A stretch of 64,000 nucleotides of DNA, taken from assembly GCF_932526225.1 (NCBI RefSeq), contig NC_064042.1, forward strand, positions 3,827,001 through 3,891,000, in the 5' to 3' direction. The notes under the pieces were generated by a model. That model saw only the letters and a list, made by a program, of their open reading frames with translations, had not been told where the DNA came from and searched no databases. Positions 1 through 14,000 of the stretch are shown here, piece by piece (the stretch's first letter is position 1; the number at the start of each line of letters is the position of its first letter). A program made the translations under genes and the position numbers. This DNA comes from Nematostella vectensis. Taxonomy: Eukaryota; Cnidaria; Anthozoa; Actiniaria; Edwardsiidae.

Positions 1-470
1 CCCTTCCCTCATGTCCTCATGCCTTTAACTGCCTTGCTCTTCCCTTCCCTCATGTCCTCATGCCTTCAACTGCCTTGCTCTTCCCTTCCCTCATGTCCTC
101 ATGCCTTCAACTGCCTTGCTCTTCCCTTCCCTCATGTCCTCATGCCTTCAACTGCCTTGCTCTTCCCTTCCCTCATGTCCTCATGCCTTCGACTGTCTTC
201 TTCCCTTCCCTCATGTCCTCATGCCTTCCACTTTCTTCTTCCCTTCCCGTCCTCATGCCTTCGACTGTCTTCTTCCCTTCCCTAGTGTCCTCATGCCTTC
301 CACTTTCTCCTTCCCTTCCCTCATGTCCTCATGCCTTCCACTTTCTTCTTCCCTTCCCTCATGTCCTCATGCCTTCAACTGCCTTGCTCTTCCCTTCCCT
401 CATGTCCTCATGCCTTCTACTGTCTTTTTCCCTTCCCTTATGTCCTCATGCCTTCAACTGCCTTGCTCTT
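1..470. repeat. 41/38-bp pyrimidine minisatellite in eIF4A intron
   Basis: About eleven tandem copies of a unit built from CCCTTCCCTCATGTCCTCAT followed by GCCTTCAACTGCCTTGCTCTT, with 38-bp variants reading GACTGTCTTCTT. The array runs from the window edge to within ten bases of the 3' splice site at 478-479, so it supplies the polypyrimidine tract of that acceptor. Almost all copies lack AG, one exception being CCTAGTG near 283. It is open in several frames, but the spliced eIF4A reading starts only at 480, so the array is intronic. Confidence 0.95.
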
Positions 471-479
471 CCCTTGTAG

Positions 480-3836
<3,357 letters not shown>

Positions 3837-4249
3837 TATGGACTTGTCAACTAAACATCTGCCATGGCTTCATGATGGCAGGGAAGAAAGAAAAAAAGAG
3901 AAAAAACTGGAAATGTGCCAAACCAAGAAAATATAACAGCGCCACAGACCACACCCTGGGCTATGATTCACTGTCAGTAACTGCACATCAGGACAAATGA
4001 TAAGCAAACTTGTTTCAGTTATCAGTCCCGTTCCAGTGATGTACCAATCCTGAGTACTGACACCATGCAATAGGCTTAAAAAATGTACAGAATTTTTACT
4101 TAGCTGGTTTAGGTCGTCAGGTTTAGTACATTAGTCCCGCATTGTGCTTTTTGTAGTCCTACTCATTGAAGCAGGGCTAAAATTGGCAAATTGCTGTGAA
4201 ATGTTTTCATCCCTGAATCAGGGGGAACAAGGCTGTACTTTGCATCCCT

Positions 4250-4255
4250 AATAAA
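4250..4255 (+). promoter_or_regulatory. eIF4A polyadenylation signal
   Basis: AATAAA lies 414 bases after the eIF4A stop codon and is the first canonical hexamer downstream in the right orientation. It marks the probable end of the eIF4A 3' UTR (3837 to about 4275). Confidence 0.75.
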
Positions 4256-4601
4256 TATATGTTGGTGGTAACAAATTGAATGTGTGAGAGCCAGGAAGGT
4301 TGCCATATTATATTATTATCTCACTTACCATAGGCACTTCATCCGGAAAGAAAAGTTTTATATGCAGAAATGAGCTTTTTTTTTCGTGATCTAATGTAGA
4401 TTATCAACAGAGCATGTAGTAGGTTTGAGTAAACACAACCGTGTACTGAGAACCAAAAGTGCATTTTTCACTCCATCCATTTGTAGTGCGACCTCAACAA
4501 TTCCAAAATCCTTGCCTCGTTTGCGAATAGTGTAGTCAATCAACCGTCTAAACCCATTGATGGCTTTCTTGTTTCCGCTGTCTCATCAAAATCATTCGAC
4601 T

Positions 4602-4752
4602 GCAGCCTAGTCCCAGGCGTTTTTATCGGGTTACCTGTGGTTGGGTTTCCTGTGGATGGTAAGAGATGTGACGTCACAGAGCTCGTACCAGGCTACCTCA
4701 CGGTTTATCTCTGAGCACAGGAAACCCTGTAAGAACGCCTGGGACTAGGCTG
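4602..4752. mobile_element. Palindromic MITE, hAT-like
   Basis: Terminal inverted repeats: the left end reads CAGCCTAGTCCCAGGCGTTT and the right end is its near-perfect complement (AACGCCTGGGACTAGGCTG). Flanks ATTCGACT (4594-4601) and ATTTGACT (4753-4760) look like an 8-bp target-site duplication with one change, which fits hAT-type insertion. The interior carries a second imperfect palindrome around ACCTGTGG and CACAGGAAACC. It lies between the convergent eIF4A and PAN/F5-8C genes and has no coding capacity. The rest of 4256-5632 shows no gene; it contains only a poly-C run at about 5261-5276 and a poly-T run at about 5450. Confidence 0.8.
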
Positions 4753-5632
4753 ATTTGACTGCACACAGCAAGGGAATTGATTGGCCACGGTGGTATGATT
4801 GATTACCCGCTTTTCTCAGACGAGAAATAAATTTGAATTATAGGTTGTCGCGCAAAAACGAATCCGGCCAGAAGAGAGGTGGACACAGCACATAATTATT
4901 TTTTTTCTGACAGATCGAAGGAATTTATTTCAAATGGAAATGTATTGTCTTATACCCCTTTCCGAAATTAAATGAAAATTACATTTCAACGTGATGTACC
5001 CCGTAACAGTATCCACTGATTTTGTAATGCAAAACAACAGTCGTGCGATGATCAATTCAAACTTAGTTCGGAAACCCCCCTCCCCCCATGACCACACTTC
5101 ATATAGGCTGTCATTCGTGAAGTGGAACTACCTGTTTAATTTTTCTAGGATCAACAGTATCATTTGTATTTCTTCGGATGTGCCCCTTAGGGAGCTCAAG
5201 GGAGAGGTAGTCCAGTACAATGATACAACTTCTGCCTTCAACCCCTCTAGAGACTCCTCCCCCCCCCCCCCCCCCCACCCACTAAGGAAGTTTAAGACGG
5301 GTTTCCACTCCCGAAGTGTTTTTGGTTGCGCCAAAAACAGGGAAAAATCTTAAAACAAATTCGATTTGTTTCCCCCATTTCCCTCCCAGATACAGATGCA
5401 GATAGACTCCATTAATCACAGGACGTCAGGTATATTTAACAAATAGATCTTTTTTTTTTTTTTTGCGTGCGTCTGTTATTAGATGCACAGATGATGATGA
5501 TACAAAAAGTACGCAACAAGACGCTGTAGTCAGTCAAAGGCTGACCGTTGACTCATATACTGTTTGTTACAAACTGTTTTTCTACGTGCGGGTGTGAGTA
5601 CGCCGCGCTCCCTTGCGCGTCTGAAGATGAGG

Positions 5633-7208
5633 CTAACATCCGTACAGCTCGACTCTTAGTGCTATCCGTCCAGACCACAGCCGAGGAAGGAGTCGGATTG
5701 TCGTAGCTTTGAACGGCCTTAAAAACTTATTATAAGCGACACTGGACATGTCTCTGTTTCCCTGAAACACCTGCAAAACATTAAAAGTGCGCGCTCATTG
5801 GATTTTTTAAAATATATACACCTATTTCATGGACGGTTGCACTCGAGAATCAATGTGTCGTAGCCCGCGGTGGTTCATGGGTAGCGTATGAACGGCTGAA
5901 TTTTGTATCTGAAAGCCATGTGAATGTAAATAACAAATGTAAACAAGAATTCTACAGCTTTTGAAACCTGGATTTGTATTTTATTTACGCTTATTTGCTT
6001 ATTTACTTCATACCCATGAAGCACTGCGGTCTGAGATACAGATTCTCGGAGTGCAACCTTATTTGAAATAGGTGTGTATTTATATTACCCTAAAGATAGG
6101 CATAACATTAAGGACGAGAGAAAGGAAGAGAGAAGATAGATGTTCGGAATAGCCTTCCCTTCCCGCTCGCTTACCACAGGCTTCCCATCCAGATTGTAGC
6201 TGACCCAGGCCCTATTTTCCTCCACTTTGAAGTTGATCTCGTATCTTTTAACCCACCAAAAGAAGGGTGCGCCTCCCCTTGTGGCAATCTTTGTGAAAAC
6301 CTTCTGATGCGGTGCGAATGTCACTTGAAACCATTGACGCAAATTATCTGTTTGTGGAGTCCAAGCTTTCGCGTTCTCAAAGTTAAGTCGTCCCCAGTCC
6401 TTTTGGGCGCTGTTTGACGAGACTATTATTTGAGATGTAAGCACGTCGCCAGATTGCATGCCCAGAGCGCTTGGGATGCAAGCTAAAAACAAGAAAGGAA
6501 GTAAGGGAAAAAGTTGCTCTTAGTAAGTCTTCTAAAAAGCCTTTCTATCGTAGTCCGAACCACAACTCTATATGGCCACATAAAAAACAAGGTATGAATT
6601 AACAACAGGTTGAAAAGGTATGTTAACCCCCCTGTAAAACAGAGTGGTTGCGCTGACGTTTCGAGCGTTAGCCCTTCGTCGGAGCTCAGTTTTTTAACGT
6701 TGGGTTGCTATAGCTGAAACGCACTTTTCTTATTTTTATCACTCGCAAGCACTCCAAAACGTATATTTAGTGCGATCAAACCCGAACCTGATGATTGACA
6801 AAGACTTGTGTTGCCATGGTTACACAGACACGTGGTTTCCAAGGTACCGGCCCAGGCTAGGCACGTGCCGTCACACGCCGGCTCTCTGTCCACACATGGA
6901 TCGTAATCCCGCGCCAGACTCCCGAGATGCACCGCGCCGGGTGAAATCACGACATCCCCGGGGTACCATTTAAGTGTCTTATTATTCAGCTGACATGTCT
7001 TTGTGATTGACAAGTAGTTGACGCTGTAGCAATGTGATTCTCGCTCGCAAGCGGTTATGCAATTTTCCAGGCTTTTATCGGGTAGCGTTTTTATCACGTG
7101 ACCACTCAGTGTACGGTCTGTGATTGAATGGACATTACGGCACAGGGCGTCGATGTTAATAATAAGTAAGCCTGAAGCAAGAAGACCAATCACATGACAA
7201 CACGTCAT
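5633..7208 (-). CDS. Secreted PAN/apple plus F5/8 type C (discoidin) domain protein
   Basis: Complete three-exon gene: 7208-6788, 6482-6175 and 5770-5633 (421+308+138 nt, phases 1 and 0), giving 288 residues with stop TAG 5633-5635. Start chosen at the in-frame ATG 7208; a hydrophobic signal peptide follows (CCHVIGLLASGLLIINIDAL). Residues about 24-85 form a PAN/apple domain with regularly spaced cysteines (CRNVHS, LENCITACERESHCYSVNY, KTCQL). A Cys-rich linker (YDPCVDREPACDGTCLAW to TTCLCNHG) is EGF-like at best. Residues about 142-287 are a full F5/8C domain opening with CIPSALGMQSGDV and closing with RIALRVELYGC. Such domains bind lipids or glycans. No membrane segment or GPI signal follows, so secretion is inferred. 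The gene is convergent with eIF4A. Confidence 0.9.
6659..6682 (-). other. Hammerhead-like core in a dispersed repeat fragment
   Basis: On the minus strand the sequence reads CCGACGAA, a 4-bp stem GGGC/GCTC with loop TAAC, then GAAAC. This is the hammerhead core layout (CUGANGA, stem II, GAAA) except that U4 is C and one extra A precedes stem II. It lies in the first intron of the PAN/F5-8C gene. The same layout recurs at 18943 and 56955. Self-cleavage is not implied. Confidence 0.4.
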
Positions 7209-7508
7209 CACTTCTAATGGATCCTGACGTCACGGTAACCATGGGCGACAAGTAATGATGTTCATCCTTAACACAAATAGCATTAGTTTAATATGTTTTA
7301 ATATAATAGCACTGGATGAAAAGTTTGATTTACGCATACAGTATCTCTTGGCTGTAGTAAATACCGAATACTCAAGTTTGCACGAATTTGCTCGAAATCA
7401 AACATCATATTTGCTTCTCATTTGCCGTCAGGTAAAATATGGTGAAGACCTTATTTGCGCCATATTTACTCTATTTGCAGATGTGATGTAAATTAACAAA
7501 TTTACCAT

Positions 7509-7850
7509 AGCGGTGAATACGGGGACAAATATCAAATTTGCTACGGGTTTACCTGGATTAATAATCCACGCAAATATTAAACCCGCCCGCACATTTGCAC
7601 GATTCGGTGAATATGAGGGCAAATATAAAATTTGCTACGGGCTTACCAGGATTTACACTCAAGGCAAATATCATAATGCGGTGAATACGAGGGCAAATAC
7701 CAAATTTGCTACGGGTTTACCAGGATTTATAATCCACGCAAATATAAAACCCGCCCGCACATTTGCACGATGCGGTGAATACGAGGGCAAACATCAACTT
7801 TGCAATTGTTTTATCAGGATTGTACGATCCATGGAAATATCAAATTATCG
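7509..7850. repeat. Imperfect tandem repeat, units about 70-98 bp
   Basis: Four copies start near 7511, 7609, 7679 and 7773. Each contains GGTGAATACGAGGGCAAATA, then AATTTGCTACGGGTTTACC, and three also carry CCCGCCCGCACATTTGCACG. Copy 2 lacks the last block, hence the uneven period. It lies just upstream of the PAN/F5-8C gene, so a promoter role is possible but unsupported. Reading frames through it are repeat artefacts. Confidence 0.85.
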
Positions 7851-7922
7851 CACTTTTTTCGTCCGTGGCGATAAAATCAATTCAACTAATATAAATGAAG
7901 AAGCTTAATTAAAACGGCTCAT

Positions 7923-8109
7923 CAGGCGCGTACACAGGGTGCGCGAAGAACCCCCCTTTTCCTCCCCCCCCCCCCCCCCCATTGGCCGGCAAGAAGTGGG
8001 TCATTCCCTATTGAAGGATCATCAAAATCCTCTTTTTTTCTTTTTCATATTATTCCGATGCTCCCCCCCCCCCCCCCCCCCCCCCTCGTAAATCCTGGGA
8101 ACGCGCCTG
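7923..8109. mobile_element. MITE with CAGGCGCGT terminal repeats and poly-C interior
   Basis: The left end is CAGGCGCGTACACAGG and the right end is CCTGGGAACGCGCCTG, its inverted partner with two mismatches. Flanks GCTCAT and GCTCGT may be a target duplication. Two long C runs (7963-7980 and 8064-8086) fill the interior. The ends resemble other GC-rich borders in the window (26938-26946, 46611-46977, 63634), so this is a multicopy family here. Confidence 0.7.
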
Positions 8110-8202
8110 GCTCGTGGCTCAGAACAACACCGGGTATTTCGATTTTAGTACTTGTCAAATAATATTTTTTGCATCATGTCCTAAATCTCCCCTCCCTTCA
8201 GG

Positions 8203-8420
8203 AAAAAATTCAATTCCCAAAACACAGCTTATTAAACAATGTATACGCATGTCAAGGGTGGAGGTGCGCTAGCAGTGGCTGTCGTACTCTAGGCAAACAC
8301 AGATGTCGCCACCGAAAAAGTAGTAAGAAATCTACATCGCGCACCAAGCTCTTTAAAGGTTCTAAATTCAAACACGCGAAAATATGGCTTAAAGTAAAAC
8401 AGTTGATAAAAGGGAATTAA
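8203..8420 (+). CDS. Possible terminal exon of a small Cys-rich basic peptide (doubtful)
   Basis: After a good acceptor (CTCCCCTCCCTTCAG at 8188-8202) an open frame runs to TAA 8418-8420. It contains a cluster of cysteines (YACQGWRCASSGCRTLGKHR) followed by a strongly basic tail rich in Lys, Ser and Arg. No upstream exon with a start and signal peptide could be joined, and the family is not recognised. It could equally be chance. The rest of 8421-11091 shows no convincing coding sequence. Confidence 0.25.
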
Positions 8421-10490
8421 AGGCATAGAGTGTTTCGTACTTAACAGTATCTTATTAGTATTTTTATTTGAGTGTTAGGGGGTAGGGGGTAGGGGAGAGG
8501 GCTAAAAGGTTTTTTGGATTAACGAGATGAATATATGACCAAGCTATTAGGGTTTCCTATCAAATTTTTGGTACGAGTCTCTTTTTGGCTGGGATTGCCA
8601 TTTATCCGTTGTGCCTATTTTTTACAACGGTGGATCTCCCATTAGACATTTTAAAGAGAAAAGATGTATAGGAACTAAAATCCACAATTTACCGCAATAG
8701 TTTTTATATATGGTCCTCCTCACCTCCCTTTCCTCCCAGCTACGCCCCACTCTCCCCCTTCGATGTCTATCACTTTTAGCACACAATAGCACAATTGGCA
8801 GACGCGCAGTCCGGTGATATTTTGGTGTCAGTGTCAGTGCAATAACCCGGCGTGTTGCGTTGGGGACTAATAGCATTAGATGGGTTTTACTTAGATACAC
8901 AAAACGACGTTTAAAGTTAATGTTGTTTATCCTCAATATAACCTTATCTATTCACTGTCTTGGCAATCGGGTAAAATATTGGAATCTATTGAAAATACAT
9001 TAAACTTATTTTGTGTGTTTGCATTTTTTTTTGTAGATGGGTGAGAATAAGCAATTGCTAACATAAGTGGACGCCCGTTTACAAAAATAAAAGGGCTTTG
9101 CGATTGTTTCGTTTCCATTTTATCCAGCTTCTTTTGGTTTTGTGACTGTACGCGTTCTTACATGTAAAGTTGATATATTGCTGTATAATGAAATGATAAT
9201 TGTACAATGGCAAAAAGTTCTCCGTCCCGTTAAAAATCGGTTATTTGCTCTACTAAGAAAACAAAAAAGTGTTTACAAAATCAAGGATAACTGGTGGTTC
9301 TTTTGTCTCACGAAAAAGGCTATATAGATTTTGTGAAGGATTGATGCTTTTCTTACATAATTCCTTTAAATGTTTATAATTGTTTGACCGATAACCCTCT
9401 GCTCCCTCTGCTAAAAATATCTTTAAAAAAAAAAGAAACAAATCATAGTAACAGTGAAAAAATAAATATTTTTCGTATCGCTTACCTTTAAACTGTTAAA
9501 AACACAATGCTGGCATCTAAGAAGAATGTGTTATTCCCACATGGAGCTGACGTCCAGTGGTGATGGTAAATGAGGATGCGTTTGGATCGAGTCACGCGTA
9601 ACTTTTCAGGCGCCTTGTCCATAGCAGCTCCCAAGCTGCTAGGCGGAGCCACACGCTATGACACCTGTCAAACTGTCAATCAAACTTTACTTGCCATTTA
9701 CGGAGTGACGTAGGCCGCTTAAAGAGCTTTTTAAAATAACAAGTTAGAAAAGGCTTCTTTCCTCAGGAACTGTCCATTTGGCGTATGGGGCTGGCAACGT
9801 TTCCTGTTCAAACTGTACCTGTCAAATATCACAGATGGTTCATTTAAACACGAGCGTTCGGTTCCATTTAAGACGACTGTGCGCGGGAGAGGTTGTGTTT
9901 CTTTGGCCGAAAAAAAAAATCCGCAGTTTTGTTAGATTACCAAACGAATTCAAATCCAGTCATTCTATAAATTGGCGGATTGAATCGAATTTGTTTGATT
10001 TCCTATCCCAAAAAAATAATGGATGTCAAACACTCGTTATCTGGCTCTCATCAGGGTAACTATGATCTCATTTGCAGTTCGGAAATGTTTTCTTTTCGAA
10101 TATTGGGAATTCTATGACGCTCGCGGCCGAGGTGCGCTGGGGCGAGAGTGGAGAGAATGCCCAATATTCGAAATACAAAACAAACCGAATATAACCCCCA
10201 ATAAAAGTCGGCTAGCAGGCTACAGACTCATAGGCCCGCATCCCAAACCCCATTCCGCCTATTTTGTTGTTCTTTTAGATCAGTAGTGTGACTACATTTT
10301 TACTTAGACTACTTAAAATGGGGGTACTCAAAAAACGCACCCACCAAACAAATCTAGCCTACGGTAGCCTACTTGCAAGCGGTACTCGGTGTTATTGTCA
10401 CGGAAAACCCTCTCCGTTCGGTGATCGGGCGCCATCTTGTATTTAAAGCCGTGTGATTCCTGGGGCGAGCGCAAAAACTGACGCAGGACG

Positions 10491-10735
10491 GGGGGGGGGG
10501 GGGGGGGGGGGGTGGGGGGGGGGGGGGGGGTGAAGCAAAAGCTTTTCGAGTAATTACAAACCAGCCCGTCCGCGTTGGACGGGGTTCGAAGTTTGTCCTG
10601 AGAATCACGGGTGTTAGTGCAGGCGTTGTTTCCCTCTTCTTTCTCCCTTTCCCCCTTTCTCCCTTTCCCCCTTTCTCCCTTTCCCCCCTTTCCCTCCCTT
10701 TCTCCCTTCTCCCTTCTCCCTTCTCCCTTTCCCCC
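10491..10735. repeat. Poly-G run and CCCTTTCTCC polypyrimidine tract
   Basis: Two low-complexity blocks: G runs at 10491-10530 broken once by T, and a 110-base pyrimidine tract at 10625-10735 made of CCCTTTCTCC variants. Both are about 400-600 bases upstream of the next gene start. Mirror-symmetric purine/pyrimidine tracts of this kind can adopt triplex DNA, but no function is shown. Confidence 0.85.
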
Positions 10736-11091
10736 TAGCCTTGTGCGTCATTGTGCTGAATCGAAACCTTGTTATTCATAAAAATGAAAGACATGCGATG
10801 ACTTTATGGGACTTGTCAACAAACATCCAAATGACATACTTTCATAATATTTGAATATAAAAAAAAACTATGAGGGCCTTTTCAATTCCAAAATTATCAA
10901 ATATTTTTTGGTTATTAAGGTGGTTTAGGGAGAGGGGTTTTTAGGGGGTTTGTCGTGGCTGTGAGTTTGTCGCCGCGTTGTGTTACTTCCGGGTCACCAA
11001 ACCGGAAAAATTTCTTCGAATTCTTTCCTGTCGCATTCAGGACGTGCACTATAACAACGCACACAATTATTGCCCTCATTGAACCAGCAAA

Positions 11092-14000
11092 ATGGGTAAA
11101 TTTAGCTGTTGCTGCTGCCACACAGGGGTGAGTAACAAGCAAGTATTTGCTAAGGAGTTTCGTTTATGGGTTGTGACCATTTTTAATGGTTGGGGGATCA
11201 ATGTTGTATTTGATAAGGGAACTTACTCGATATAGCGATTTTAGGTCACTTAAACAGCATACTATATGACTAAATAACCTCGTTTACGGTATTCTCGACA
11301 TTTTTAGGTAAGATTTCGATCTTTATATCGTGGTTGCAAATATCACAGGTATCCCAAGCTCACGCTGCGTTGTTCCTTAGTTGGTAGTATGGGTTAAAAT
11401 TAGCCGTTTATTTTCTACTATAAAATTAAAATCTTCAAAATCACAATTATATACATGATTTTTGTGTCTTCAAGGTAGCCTGGATAAAATTCTTAGCTAT
11501 TTGGGCGAGTAGTTTGAGGTCTACGCTGTTGAGTCTCCCACCACGGTGGGAGAAGGTCACACACTCCGGCTGGCTATCCGCTGAACTAATTCACTTCTAG
11601 CTTTCTTGGAATTCTATGTTTTGCCGAAATTCTTTCGCAGCATTTTAGCGTGATCCTTCTAGACGCCATCAAGACCAATCTCACTTCAAAATTAAAATTC
11701 TACCCGTTCCGAAAGCACCCATTTGTTACCCAACTCGTTTGAGATCGCGACAAAATATTGCATACCCGTAATTAAATCATATGCACATAACGAGAACTCT
11801 ATCTCGTGAAGAAAAGGCTTTTCTGCGGCTTGCATAATATTTTTCGAAAAAATATGGCTTACTACTACTGTATTGTATTATTATTGGAATAATTTCATCA
11901 TATAAAACAGAAATACCAATATCACGTGCTTTTCCACGATACTGTCACGTAACGCCCGTATTGCTTTTACATCATGAACTTTGGACATCTGTAGCCTTCC
12001 TGTTTGTATTAAAGCAAATTATTTCTTCAAAAATTGTTAATGCCACGCGCTAGAAGCTGGTAGGCGGATCTAGGCGGGATCTCTTATGTTTCGTTTTAGT
12101 TTTGACAAAGTACCCAGAAAGGGAGAAGATAGGAATGGGCGGAATGAGAGGGGGGAGGGGGAAGGGGGGGGAAGTTGAGGGGAGGGGAAGGGGGACAAAT
12201 TATTCACGCGAGAAACACGCAACCCAAGAGTAAAATAGAGTATTTATACAAGCACTGTAAACTCTTATTTTACTTAAAAACAAGGGGGGGGGGATCATGC
12301 ACAACAGGATGGAACCACCCCTACCTCACTTTTCTAATGGCCCATCCCTTAGAGTACTAGTCTCCCGCGCAGCCGTCCTGAGGCTGACACTAAGGACATC
12401 TGCACAAGAGACTTTTAGAATACCAGTAAAAAGTTATTGGCTTCTTGGGAAACACCCTCATTGGTTATATCGATAAAACTGTATTTGTGTCTGAGTGAGT
12501 CAGATGTACGCTAAATGTAGAAATAGCAAAAAAATAATTACCTCCTAGCCTGCTCCGCAGCGCTGGCATCGCTTTGCCCAGAAAGCAGCAGAAAAGAACA
12601 GGCGCTCGGGATTCCTGTGGTGATGCGCTGTCCCTTCCCTAAAGAAATTTGTCGACCACAGGAAACCCGCGATGGTCTTAGAGATTCAGTCTCGGTTTCT
12701 AACGTTTAGAGACGCCTGCAGAGGAGGCTTATTACCTCCCACCAATGAGCCCAACCTCACCCCCCCCCCCCCCCCCCCCCTCTTTCAACGAAAAGTTAGA
12801 TATGGCCCTGATTTTGGAATTCATGTCTGCTAAATACTTCTCCGGAATGCGGGGTATTTATCTTCGTCTCCCAGCCGTCCGTCTTTTTGTCTCGTCTGTC
12901 GTCTTTCTGTCCGTCTTTTTTTACTTGTCTCTTAACATACCCGTCTTCTATTCGTCTTTCCGTCCTTCTGCCCACCTTTCTGTTTTATCTACCCGTCTGT
13001 CTTTCATCCGTCTTGCTTTCCAATTGTCTATCTTCTTCGTTTTGTCTGACCGTCCTTTCTGTTTCGTCTCTCCTACCAACTGTCCACCCGTCCATCTTTT
13101 TACTCGTCTGCCCGTCCGTCAACCTTTCTTTTCTTAAGTCTGCCCATCCGTCCTGTCAGCCCGTCCGTCTTTCTGTCTCGTTTTCCATCAGTTGTTTTCG
13201 TCGGATAGTTTCACTTAGATAGATGCTTATTCTCTAAGAACAGGCGTGCTTTACGAGCCTCACAGCATATCAAACATATTCCCCATGGTTAGTGTCCTTC
13301 GTTTGTATTTCCTTATATAGACATTGATGCCCATATTTAGAAAAGCTAAACATTTCCGCTCCCTGATCTCCTGTCAATTTGAGACTCGCGGCAAGAATTT
13401 GTCAAGAAAAAATTGATCACTTGGTCAAATCTTTATCTCACTAATCTTGAAATGCCCTGAGACCCAGGCCTCCAAGAGATTGACCGAGCAGGTTTGAAGG
13501 TCACCCAAATATTGATATGAGAGTTAATGGGAGGAGGGGAGTATGCTTTCTGTACGCAAGCGTCTCCCGATATTACCTTGAGTTCTCTTTTTAACTCTCG
13601 CCTTACCGCCTAATTTCAGGATGACGAGGAAACCACTCCCATTGCCCCAAAGGACGATGCTGAGATTTCATCGCCTGTATCTAATTACGGCACATCAGCC
13701 GAAGAATCGACCGAGAAAAAAAAAAATAAGTCAGAAAAAGACGGAAAAGATCAAAAGAAAGAGGAGAAAAAGGAGTGGAGTAAACAACTAGAGTTTAAGA
13801 AACTTGACATTGTGGAATTTGACCGCATCTTCACTGATTTCGCAAATGCACTCGACCCTTTTGTAGTAAACAGAGAAAAGTTGGAAAAGGCTCTCACGGC
13901 ATTTAAAAAGTCAGTCGAGTCATACTGTGGAATAACTTGGCGAAAAACCTTCAAAGAATACGTCCAAGCATTAAAAGATACCCTGAAAAACGAAGGTATG

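Noticed and set aside
7428-7908. 64- and 131-codon frames
   Set aside because: Both run through the tandem repeat at 7509-7850; repeated peptides only.
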